Positions 34,867-45,287 of a stretch of 64,000 nucleotides of DNA are shown here, one piece after another. A program made the translations under genes and the position numbers. Source of the stretch: Myrica gale (Eukaryota; Streptophyta; Magnoliopsida; Fagales; Myricaceae); the NCBI GenBank assembly GCA_963930655.1, contig OZ005621.1, positions 13,627,001 to 13,691,000 of the forward strand. Reading direction: 5' to 3'. Under the pieces are notes generated by a model that saw nothing but the letters and a program-made list of their open reading frames with translations, was not told the DNA's origin and made no database searches. Within the stretch, counting starts at the first letter, position 1, and every line of letters starts with the position of its first letter.

Positions 34867-35730
34867 ATGCCGCCGAGTAGTCGACCCCCTCGTTCCCAGC
34901 ATTCGGGAACGCCTTCTCAGAGAAGGATGACCGCACGAGAGTACCGCAGTTTGTTTCGGGTTAACCATAGAACCCAAGGTTCCACGAGACAATCGGGAAG
35001 CCAGGAGGCTCCGACTCACGCATCACATGAGACGGATAGAGGGGACCCCCGAGGAGCGTACCAAACCCACGTAACGTATTGGCAGCAAGGTATGGCGGGG
35101 ACCTACCAGCCCCCGCCACCCCCGGCACCAGACCAACCTGGACCTTCCAGGTGGGGTCAACCCTTATCTCCAGATTGTTCTGGATATCTGGAGGGTATTT
35201 ACTGGCCAGAGTCGCCAATAAATGCTATTCCCTTAAGGACCATGTTACCTGGAAACTTTGAGGAAGATCCGGAAGAGGAACCGGAAGAGGATCCGGAAGA
35301 GGATCCGGAAGAGGACCCGGAGGAGGATCCGGAAGAAGACCCCATGGAACAACATCTGATACCTAGTGAGACTAGAGAACGATCCCAAGAACGACCTAGG
35401 CGTAGTAACTCGAGACGTGAGTGTACACCTAGGCGATGTAACGAGAACCGACACCGTCGAAGAGTTAGGGCTCAAGACGCTGGATCGGAGACCCACTTTT
35501 CGTCACAGGAAGTAGAGTCTAGACCTAGGTTTCATGGACCACCCGAGAACGTCATCCATGACCCTAGTCTAGAGGAACCAAGTCAAGGAATCAGATCGCA
35601 CTCTTGGACGGGGAGTAATTCCCCAGATCGTGTTTACCAGGGAGAGATTAGTAGTGGGACAAGCACTAATGTTCGCCCCAATCCCCATTGTCCTACACCT
35701 ACGCAATCAGGGCAAAATTTCTGGTGGTAA
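34867..35730 (+). CDS. Additional reading frame downstream of pol (287 aa), unknown function
   Basis: I do not recognise this protein. It begins at an ATG placed directly after TTGTCAG (acceptor-like), 165 bp past the gag-pol stop, and ends at TAA 40 bp before the 3' LTR. The N-terminal third is rich in Ser, Pro, Arg and Gln, with a PPPPPAPDQPGP stretch. Residues about 132-158 are an acidic repeat of EEDP units, encoded by a 12-bp DNA repeat (GATCCGGAAGAG type). The next part is strongly basic, with clustered RRR/RPRR motifs resembling a nuclear localisation signal. No signal peptide, membrane segment or cysteine pattern of an envelope protein is apparent. Long open length, clean start and position argue it is expressed, perhaps from a spliced RNA. 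It could instead be a neutral additional frame, as known in some plant LTR elements. Confidence 0.7.
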   Translation: MPPSSRPPRSQHSGTPSQRRMTAREYRSLFRVNHRTQGSTRQSGSQEAPTHASHETDRGDPRGAYQTHVTYWQQGMAGTYQPPPPPAPDQPGPSRWGQPLSPDCSGYLEGIYWPESPINAIPLRTMLPGNFEEDPEEEPEEDPEEDPEEDPEEDPEEDPMEQHLIPSETRERSQERPRRSNSRRECTPRRCNENRHRRRVRAQDAGSETHFSSQEVESRPRFHGPPENVIHDPSLEEPSQGIRSHSWTGSNSPDRVYQGEISSGTSTNVRPNPHCPTPTQSGQNFWW

Positions 35731-35757
35731 AAGAAATTCCGAGGTCGGAATTTTTAT

Positions 35758-35770
35758 AAGGAGGGGAGAA
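35758..35770 (+). other. Polypurine tract
   Basis: AAGGAGGGGAGAA lies immediately before the 3' LTR start TGTGAGACC, the expected site for priming of plus-strand DNA synthesis. Confidence 0.9.
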
Positions 35771-38700
35771 TGTGAGACCCCGATTTTCCCCTACGTAATT
35801 GCTTATGGATTGTTTTATTTTTCCAATGTAATAGTTTTTATTTCTTAATGGGGCTATGTTTTGGCCAATGTATGGCCTAATTTTTTATGTTATGGTATTT
35901 CGATTAAAATGGGATTTTATTTCATAAAATCTCTTTAAATAATTAATATGCCATTTTATGCAAGTATAAATTATATTATACTAAGAGCCGAAAATTTCAA
36001 GTAAGTTCCTCTTTTACAAATTAATATTTTTACCTAATATGATTCATGGACCACATAAATTGAATTATGCTTAAATAATTTCCTTGTATAAGCCGAAATT
36101 ATTAATAGATTGAATAATGAAATTCTTTTGAATACATGGATTAAATATTTTATGTGACATGTAATATCATGATGTGTTCTATATTATTTCCATATGAATA
36201 TTCAAATGATAAGCTATGTAGTTATGTGATAAGTTTAGAAATGATTTAATTGATAAGCACACTTGCTTATCATAGTGATAAGCAAGCATGATAAGCTAGG
36301 AAACCTTTAGAGTGATAAGGCCTTGTGATTTTTGTAGAGATAGGCTAAGGTCATTATCACATGATAAGAGAACATGCTTATGAGATGATAAGCTATTGGA
36401 ATGAATTAGATAAGCAAGAGAGCTTATGAAGTGATAAGTTAGGTGAGAATGAAACTAAGTAGAAAGTTGGTTGCCATTTAATGTGGAAGTAACTAGGTTG
36501 GTTGAAAAGCAACCAAACTAAGTTAAATGCAAGCCATTTACGTGTAAGGCTAGGGGATGATTTTGAAAAGCCATGAAACAAAGCCATGTGAAGTGTAAGA
36601 GATGTGTAAGTGGTGTAAGATGATGAGACAACTCATGGAAGTAAAAAGAGAAGAGAAAAAGTGAGGAAGGAGGAGTGTATGTCGATGGAATGCATGGAGG
36701 AAAGAGAATGTGCAAAGAGACAAGGAAGTGATGTGAGAGAGAGGTGAAAGGAAAGAAAAAGAAAGAGAGAGGGAGGCTTAGGAGAATGTCGACCAAGGCC
36801 CCCCCCTTCACCATTTTCCATTTTTTGCTTTTCCATTTCTCTCTCTTGTCAACTCACTCTCTCAAACTTTATGTCAAGTGCTTTGGGAGACTCAATCTCA
36901 CACAACCCTCTTGCATTTCCTCTTGACCTAAACACTCAAGCATTTCACTCTCAAACCTCTCCTCTCTTGGCCGAATGTTGCAAGTTCTCTCAACCCCTAC
37001 CATTTTGCTTCTCCTAGCCGAACAACACACTCCACATTCAAGGTTTGTGCTATTTCATTTTGCACCTAAACCACTTCCTTCTAGCTTACCTAATCTCACT
37101 CCAAAAGCCAAATAAATCTCTCTTGTTGTAGACAAAAATCCTTCCTTGAAAACCTAGCAATTTGACACCATTTTTCTTCAAGCTTACCATGTCCTCTTCA
37201 CCACCATAGAGCTTCCTTTACATCAAGCTTGGTCATTTCTAAGGAGGGTGGACCGAATCTTTGAAGGAAGAAAGGATAGGAAGGGTTGGTAAAGGTTGAA
37301 GGTGAGTTTAGTTTCATTGATGATTTTGCCTTGAGCTTCACAAGTACTAACCATAGATGTTTTATTTTCTAGGTGCTCAAGCTTGGACAAACAACAAGGT
37401 AAGACTAAAATGATTTTTGTTGGGTTAGCATGAGTGGCCGAATGGCCTATGTGTAAGATCTTGGAGTTGTATTTTGATAGATGCCTTGATGTTGTTAGAT
37501 CTTGGATGCTTAGGAACCCTAGGTTGTTTACATGTTAGATCTAACCATGGAAGCCCTAGATCTAAGGTTGTATGTGAAGAAAAATGTAAATGGAGAACAA
37601 TGTAGGCTAAAGGAAGTTAGATCTAAGTTTTGATATGTTGGGTGATGAAAAAATGATATCTTTGTTTAGATCTATGGATATTAGTGTGAATAAAGAATAG
37701 ACCTATTGTTGATGGAATTGTTTGATAAAAAGATTAAGTGTATGCATGCTAGTTAGGTCACAAATGCAAAGGATATGCATGATATGATTTTTAGCATGAA
37801 AAAGGTAACATTTTGGGTATGGCCGAAAATAAGCTATGTGGATTTTCATGTATAGTTTTGAATATGTGTAGATTTGGACATTGGCCTTAACATGTGCAAG
37901 ATTTATGACCTTAAATGCATAGTGGATGATTATGTTAAGTATTGGGAGCATGCATATTGAAGGAAATAAAAGAAAACTAATCATTGGGTAAAAACTTGAG
38001 TTGACCGAATGCCTTGAGTATGGTGTATGGTATTGGTGTTTTGATTTGTAGATATTAGGTTGTGAAATTTGTTGATTGGAGGATGGGACCACCCTTGGAG
38101 AAAAAGTTGTGATTTAATTGGTGCATAAATGGTAGTGGCCGAAAGTTACAAGAAGTTAACCCTAAGTGTAAATTTATAATTTATGTATTTTCATTGTTGT
38201 GTTGGATAAGAAAAATTAGAGTTAGGCTAGTTGGAATAATATTATATAGCCATGATCTTTATTAAATATTATGGGAACCCTAGTTAAGTTTTACTCGGGT
38301 TTTATTGAGGTTTAAAGTCTAAGTTAAGATTTAATCATGAATAAATTATTAATAGTTAGATATAAGGTTTAATGTAGTACGTGTAATAAAAAGAGACGTA
38401 GGTTTAAATCTAAACCTATGAGTATTATTTAACCCTAATCGAGACACGTACATGGATAAATATATTTTTATTTCAATAAAAATATTAATTTAATAAGTTA
38501 AGTTTTGAATATTGTTAAGGAAAAGAATAAAATAATTATTTTGTAATTAGATGAATTTCTGTGATATGTATATATAAATATATATATATATCTTCGATTT
38601 CAAAAGAAATGATTTCATAATTCTTAAAGTCTAAAAGAATATTTGAATCGCTTGTAGGCGATCCACGTGTCTGTATACACGAACAAGAAGAGCAAGAGTA

Positions 38701-39912
38701 AGTGGAATAGTAAGTGGATACTGTAAGTGTACAGTAAGTATTCTTTTCAAAACTGGAATGACACACTGCATCGTTTCATGAACAAGCATGAATTTTAAGA
38801 AAGCATGACATGATATGAACTTCATGAACAAGTATGGATTTTAAGAAAGCATGACATGATATGAATTTCATGAATAAGCATGAATTTTGAGAAAGCATGA
38901 CATGACATGAATTTCATGAACAAGCATGAATTTTAAGCAAGCATGACATGACATGTGCATTGCATGAATTTTTCAAGAAGAAAATTATGCAATGATTTTT
39001 ATGGAAAGAATATGAGAAGTTTTATGAAACGATAAGTTAAGATTAAGGGCACCGGTCGGTACCGTACCATCAAGTTGGACTCCCATACCGAAGGACATTT
39101 ATGAGAAGGATGGGTGAATCCAAGAGGCTGTGCAAGCCACACTGAAGGACAGTGAGAAGGTGTGGTGCCTCCAAGGGTCGTGTCTAGCCATCAGGCCCGG
39201 GGCCACTTCAAGGGCTAGCTCGACCAGATGTAAGGTCTCTAAGGGAATTCGGGGACGGTTCCGAAGGGAACGCACAACCCTGACTTCAGGGGTCAAATGG
39301 AGCGAGCCCACAAGTAAAAGACATGAATTAATTATGATAAGGCCAACAAGGGCACAAGTACGAATGAATGATTTTTTTTTAAGGGCCAAGGGCCAGTTTT
39401 ACAAGCAAGTATGAAGAAAGTGGTTTTCAAGGGCCTGGGGCCGAAAACACTAAGCAAGAGCATATGCATAATTCATGAGCACGCATATGCATCAGTTATC
39501 AAGTTTTCTTTCTTTCATGATTAAGCAAGCATGAGTCAAGAGCATGATTTAAGTTTTACGTTTTTCCCTTACTGAGTCTTTTTGACTCACGTTTTTTTTA
39601 AAACTGTGTCATTCCAGATGTATCAGGTGAAGAGAGTCAGGAGGACTACCTGACCTAGATGCCCAAGATGTTAAGCTTCGCATTTTGTTGATAGTGACAT
39701 GTGTGTCACTAATTGGGTTCTAATATGTTTTAAATATTTGTTTTGTATGAATTTAATGAGAACCCTGATTATGTAAGTATTTGCTCAAACCCCTCGCGAT
39801 CCTGTACGTTTCCGCCGTAATCAAGTAAGAAAATAAGTAAGAACGCTGGAGCCATCCGGGGGATAGCTCGCGGCTGTCACGGTCCCTGCGGGATGCCGTT
39901 CGGGGCGTGACA
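35771..39912 (+). repeat. 3' LTR of the Tekay element (4142 bp)
   Basis: It is nearly identical to the 5' LTR. Differences found by eye are at 35808 (G for T) and 36257 (G for A), single changes near 36461 and 36511, a C-run of 8 against 9 near 36800, one change near 38398 and one near 39885. All landmarks of the 5' LTR recur at an offset of 9855-9856. Confidence 0.95.
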
Positions 39913-40719
39913 ACACTCCCGTCCGGACTCCGTTGATGGACAGTCCGAACGGACATTACCTAACGAATAGTAATCGTCAGGCTAGAGTGACAAATTAAAA
40001 ATCGTCAGGAATACTCAATTCAGTCCGGACGTTATAAACCACGTTCCAAAGGAATAAAATACCCAAGTCCGGATGGTACAAAAAAAGGTCCGCACAATTA
40101 TAAATGCATATTCCGCGAATCGTGTGCTTCCTCGTTGCAAAACTTCAGACACGTGACATCGATACAGTCCGGACAAAGAAAGAGCGTGCAGACTGTATAA
40201 GTTCTAGAACAATTTCGAATCGGGCATATTCAATGACGTTAAATTTGATAGGGTCACGTGTCAGTATAACCGTTGAAACCCGTCCGAACGCTAGTATAAC
40301 ACGTTCGGACGGTTACTGGCCACATTAAACCGACAGACTTTGTCAAAATCTCAAACTCACTCTCTTATTTTCTCTCGATTTTCACTCTCCATTCCGGATT
40401 TCTCAAAGAACTTCAAGTACAACGTTTGTTATGTTGTTTTATTTATGTATTTCGATTAAATAACGTCGATTGTTAGATTGTTTAGTTTGTTAAGGTGTTT
40501 TAATTTTTGAAATTAGGTTGTTTGGCTAGTGTTCGTCGAACCACGTTCGAACGTCGTTTCACGACGTCCGCACTTGTTGTAAACCATCAAGACTGTTATT
40601 GTACGTGCATACGTCTTTTATTATGTCCGGACGTCCTAAAATTTAAATGACGCAGTTTGAATGTCGTGCGAACAGTTTGTGATCATGTTAGGACTTTTTT
40701 GCTAGGAACACTCTAGAAG

Positions 40720-41053
40720 AAGTATCACCAATGTAGAGGGACAGACAGAACGACCGGCCTGGGCAGACGCGTATTTAGCGGAGTTAAACGAGAGTATTCG
40801 GGCGATCATGCAGCCAACGCATTCATTGTGCATGGAGCTCCAATGCCTCTTGACCGGTCTCGAGACGAAACTTGCTCTGACGGATAGGGCTATAATGGAA
40901 GAGTTTAATATTATGCAGAGGGAACTAATAAGGATGAGAGAACAATTGTCTCAATTTTCTCAGTCTGTCCATATCGTTCCGGTACAACTGCAGACACTCG
41001 TCAAATGGGTGGATAATATGGAGGAGCAAGTCGCAGCTCGTGGTTTGAACTAG
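40720..41053 (+). pseudogene. Partial duplicate of the CACTA2 accessory protein tail
   Basis: The frame reads TERPAWADAYLAELNESIRA, then IMQPTHSLCMELQCLLTGLE and a Glu/Met-rich helix ending VKWVDNMEEQVAARGLN. The QPTHSLCMELQCLLTGLE block parallels QPTHCMVSDISCRLTTLE in the tail of the accessory frame at 43457-43663. Only this C-terminal, coiled-coil-like segment is present; the N-terminal domain is missing. CACTA2 therefore once held two related accessory genes or an internal duplication. Confidence 0.6.
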
Positions 41054-41449
41054 TCTTCTGTTACTGCTTTAAACTTAGTTATTTATTTATCGTTTTAAAG
41101 GACCGTTTGTAGCTTGTAATAGACATTACGATTGTGGTTTTTTATTTACTTGTTGGATTATTTTTTATATTTATATTAATTATGTCTTTTTCAGTAGATT
41201 AAATTTATTACATTTTAAACGGATAATTAGTAAAATTAAATAAGTAGTTATAATTGATATTTAATATAAAAATATGATTAGTTATATATATTTTTTATGT
41301 ATTTAAAATAAAGAAATTAAGTTAAATATTTGTGCCAAAATATATTTAGTTGAATGAAATAAATTAAATTATTTACTTAAATTAACTCATTTACATAAAT
41401 TAGGTTTTGTGAAATAAAGTAAATTGTGTTAATTTAATTGTGAAATAAA

Positions 41450-42550
41450 TCTGCTATCCGTTCGGACTCTCTACATGAGCTTCCGGACTCCTGCATCGCT
41501 ATCGAAAGTAAGTAACGCACCCGTTGGAACGATTTTTGATACAGTTCGGACGTTCACTTAACCGTCGCATGGCGTACACGTGTTTTCGTTAGACGAAAGT
41601 TAAAAACGGTTGTACCAGTCCGAACGTTTGATAGAAGTCCGGACGTGTTTCACCGTTTTTCTTATAAGCAGTATCTACATGCGCGTCCGGACGTTTTAAT
41701 TGTGCCGAACGGTTTTAAACGGTTTAAAGTTTGGCATTAATACGGAGTACGATGATTGGGCCACGTGTGCAAACTTCCGTCCGGACGCGATCGACGTATT
41801 TTGAAAAAGACGAACAGTTCGTCATTTTCACGAACACCGTTTGTTTTCCCTCAAAGAAACTCTCAAAACTCAAGTTTTTTCTTCACAAATCTCGACGTAA
41901 TATCAATCTCTCGTATATCTAATCACATCTAGGTATGTTTTTTCTTATTTTTAACAAGATTTTAGTGGTGAAAACTTCTTTTTTTATATAGTTTTATGTA
42001 TAGAATTTCAATTCTATTTTTTGTAAAGTATATTGTATTTTTTGATTGATTTTTACGTAGAAATTGATAATGTTAAGTGTTATGTTTGTTTTAAGTATAT
42101 TAGTTTGTGTTTTGGTGTAATTTTTGGGCGAGTGGGGGAGGTGGAGGGACGCTGTCGTGGCTGAGTTAACTCGGTCATCGTTCACAAAGCGTTTGAACTC
42201 ATTATGTTGGCGTTCGGACTCTTGTCGTAGTGTTTCGGTGGTATACATTTTCGTTTTGATTATGCCCGGACTCTCTTTCAAGGAAGTCTGGATGCTTTAA
42301 TGTTAAATTGTGAAATAGTTTTTTATCATCTTAGGGTTGGGATGTTCGGACTATCTTTCAACACAGTCCGGACGCTTTGATGTTAAATTTTATTTTTTTT
42401 ATCTTCTTAGGGTTGGAACGGGTATCCAAAACCGATACGTTGACGTTTTGTCCTTGTCCGGACGCTTATATTACACTTTCGGAAGTATATATTTAGGTTC
42501 GGACGGTGTATTTTGCGTTAGGACATTGTGCGAACGTTATTTCACTAAAA
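41450..42550. repeat. Internal GTCCGGACG-type motif array of CACTA2
   Basis: GTCCGGACG, GTTCGGACG and AGTCCGAACG words occur at about 41458, 41483, 41546, 41620, 41637, 41685, 41781, 42212, 42267, 42345, 42367, 42457 and 42500, in both orientations. Similar clusters lie at 39918-40330, 44080-44480 and 44880-45010. No gene is recognisable in these stretches; the segment leads directly to the accessory frame's ATG. Confidence 0.65.
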
Positions 42551-42551
42551 A

Positions 42552-43472
42552 ATGAGTAAACGTCTACGTACCAGCAGCCAGGCTGATGAGGAGCAATCTT
42601 CCACTCGAGCTTTGACAGTGGAGCAGCAAACATCTATCATTACGTCTGGCTCGATTGTTTTCGAGCGGGACATCAATCTGGCCGACTTTAACGACCTCAC
42701 ATTTGAGGGTCGGACGCTTCCGGAAGTGGTGGAGGGGTTAGGTTGGCTTCCATTGATCCACAGGACCGGCTATGCGTCGAAAAATATGGTGCGGGAGTTT
42801 TATTGCTCTATATTATGGGCAAGGGACCTCGAGGAGACTAGTATGGAGGTCACTGTCCGTAACGTTCCAATCATATTCTCGCCGGTCGAGCTGGCGAATT
42901 TCTTGGGGTACGAGAGAGATTTGGCAGCGTTCCCAAACCTGCCAATGAGTGAGGAAGGTCGGCCTACTAAGGCCGAGGTATTCCGGACCATGCTAGGGGA
43001 TGATACAGCGATCTTGGACGAAGCCTATATGGTACACGGGCAGCTGCTTCCTTTTTGGCGGATCATGCATCTGATCCTATGCTCCTCCATCGACCCGAAG
43101 AAGCACACCACAGAGCTGTCCTATAGATGGGCCGAGTTCCTGTACCTGATAGTTGTACCGGGGCTATCTGTTGATATAGTATCATACATCTACCAGTCCA
43201 TTCGTGCAGAGGCCTTGAAGATTGATGCTACGAATTCATTGCCGCACAGGATTCTTCTGACCCAATTGCTGCACGCCATGCTCGTACCCGAGGCTGGTGA
43301 CGAGCCGAAGGCACTTCCACTGGGGGTGATCAACAAGCCCACGCTCTCCAAATCGATGGCCCAGACACGCCGAGCGCTGCAAGCCACTCGATTTGCTATG
43401 GGAAGGATCCTGGGCAGAGCCCGACCCATGGACTTAGGCCACAACAACCGAGTTGGATGGACGATACGATGA
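42552..43472 (+). CDS. CACTA2 accessory protein, putative plant transposon protein domain
   Basis: This 306-codon ATG frame resembles the plant transposon protein family seen in many CACTA-like and related elements: an N-terminal variable part, then a globular region with GRTLPEVVEGLGWLPLI, EFYCSILWARDL and VELANFLGYERDL, and WAEFLYLIVVPGLSVDI further on. The ending GHNNRVGWTIR is probably the product of a frameshift near 43440. In the next frame the sequence continues PSWMDDTMTKLSQQM as the natural tail (43457 onward). I infer a DNA-binding or structural role next to the transposase, by analogy with TNPA-type accessory proteins. The family name is given from memory of motifs, so treat it as likely. 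Confidence 0.65.
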   Translation: MSKRLRTSSQADEEQSSTRALTVEQQTSIITSGSIVFERDINLADFNDLTFEGRTLPEVVEGLGWLPLIHRTGYASKNMVREFYCSILWARDLEETSMEVTVRNVPIIFSPVELANFLGYERDLAAFPNLPMSEEGRPTKAEVFRTMLGDDTAILDEAYMVHGQLLPFWRIMHLILCSSIDPKKHTTELSYRWAEFLYLIVVPGLSVDIVSYIYQSIRAEALKIDATNSLPHRILLTQLLHAMLVPEAGDEPKALPLGVINKPTLSKSMAQTRRALQATRFAMGRILGRARPMDLGHNNRVGWTIR

Positions 43473-43743
43473 CAAAGCTGTCTCAGCAGATGCAATCGTT
43501 CTTGCAGCCCACCCATTGCATGGTCAGTGATATCAGTTGTCGTCTGACGACTTTGGAGCAGAAGGTCGCCAACATGGACGTTGGGTGGAAGAAGGAGGTC
43601 GCTGTGCTTAAGGAGAGTTTGAGGGGCGTGGCAACCGGTGTAGAGCTCTTTCCTCTGACGTAGTGGGTCGTGCTGATAGAGGAGCACCTTCGTCACGTCC
43701 TAAAACTGACGGATGATGATGATGAGGATGTGGATGATTCGTA
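43457..43743 (+). pseudogene. Frameshifted C-terminal tail of the accessory protein
   Basis: Starting in frame with MDDTMTKLSQQMQSFLQPTH, this segment encodes a coiled-coil-like tail. An in-frame TAG interrupts it at 43661-43663, after which it reads WVVLIEEHLRHVLKL and an acidic end DDDDEDVDDS before TAG at 43741-43743. It overlaps the upstream frame by 16 bases in a different phase, as expected for a one-base frameshift. Confidence 0.55.
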
Positions 43744-45287
43744 GTCTTCCTTATTTACTTTTATTATTACGTTTGTTTTTTTTATTATGTTTTGCGGAGA
43801 TTTAATTTTATATTATGTTTTGTGGATACGTATAAATTTTATTTGATGTTTTTGTTCATATTATGTTTTATGTCATTTTAGTTATGTTATTTGTATTTAT
43901 TAGAACTTAATATAATATGTTAATTAATATTACGTTTACAATTTCGGTACACTTATTCAAAAAAAATATTTATTATTTACATTATTAACTAACTTTGGTT
44001 ATTTAAAATTTGTTAATAAAGGTAATTTAAAAAATGAATAAAATAAATACATATTGTTGAAAAACGTTCAGACCTGAATTTATCCGTCTGGACTAATTAA
44101 TGTAAAATCGAACGGTGTCGTATTATATAAAACAAACCGTCCGAACACATGTTTAGACGGTCGAGACTGCTGAAATTCAAAATAGCGTCCGGACCTGTTT
44201 TAATACCGTTCGGACGTTATTGTTTATTATCAGACGCTATGGTGTTGGTATTTCCTAAACAATCTCGGGTAATGTAAGGTAGTGTTCGGATGGTATGTGA
44301 CAGTCCGAAACGTATATGTTATTGAGCATACGCTATCGTTTGAGAATTACTAAAACGGTGTGTTGAACTGTAAGAGGGAGTTCGGATGGGTAAATAGTAG
44401 TTCAGACATATTTGAAAATTTTGGCGGCATGTATTCCCTCGAAAACTTATACACGTATGCGTCCGAACGTTATTTTATCGGTCTGAACGGTATTCAAGCG
44501 TATGAAAGTTACAAATTCGCAGACAGTGGAGGAAAAACAGAGAAAAAAAAAGCAAAGGCAAGATTTGAGCACGAGAAGAAGCGGAGAGCTAATTTTGGGC
44601 GTTCAATCTCATTGAAGAGGGTGTGAAAAGAGCATATCTTTGAGAATTTGAAGTTTGATTGCATTTGAGGTTAGTGGTTTTTAAATTGAAGAGTTTTAGG
44701 ATGAAAAACTTTTATTTTAATATATGAAAGCATGTGTTTTCGAAATTTTAGGTTCTAAAATGGTAGTAATGGAGTTTGGGGTTGGTTGTGATGTGTTTAT
44801 ATTGAAATGTTTGTGATTTGGGTTGATTTTGACATGGTTTTTGGACTGAAAATTGTGTCTGTGCGTCGAAGAAATGTCTTGTTCGACAATCGCAGTCCGG
44901 ACGGTTTATTTACAGTCCGGACTCTATTTAATTGTTCGGACGCTTTGAAAAATGCGTCCGAATGTCGTTGTGTATGGTTCGGACCGTTATGTAACGTCGA
45001 TGCAAATCTCTTTTTGTCCTTCGGATACACATTCAGCATTGAGCTTACACACTTGCCTTAAATGGTGTGTGTTTAGGCTCAATGTTGTAGTCGTGTATCT
45101 GGGGATTGAGGGTAAATGCTGTCGAAATTTTTAAAGCATCGATCACAATGGTCGGGACATTTACGTGCAGTACGTGATATTGTAAAATTGAATGGGATAT
45201 GACCTATGACTTGAAGAAATTATAATTGAGTATGAATGTCATCATTGTTTACATTATTGTTTGTATTTTCGTCTTTGAAGGAACAAT

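Larger units (their letters stand above)
25915..39912 (+). mobile_element. Complete Tekay-lineage Ty3/gypsy chromovirus with an extra reading frame
   Basis: Two 4.14 kb LTRs bound a coding region with primer binding site, an unbroken gag-pol frame, a second long frame and a polypurine tract. The 5-bp duplication ACACT (25910-25914, 39913-39917) is perfect. By eye the two LTRs differ at only six substitutions and one C-run length change in about 4.14 kb, so the insertion is very recent. The lineage call rests on the chromodomain-like polyprotein tail ([32 protein letters not shown]), the paired zinc knuckles in Gag and the initiator-Met primer site. It inserted into the left subterminal part of CACTA2. 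Confidence 0.95.

Noticed and set aside
34867-35730. Calling the extra Tekay frame an envelope protein
   Set aside because: No signal peptide, transmembrane helix or cysteine-rich ectodomain is visible; composition is acidic and basic low-complexity.
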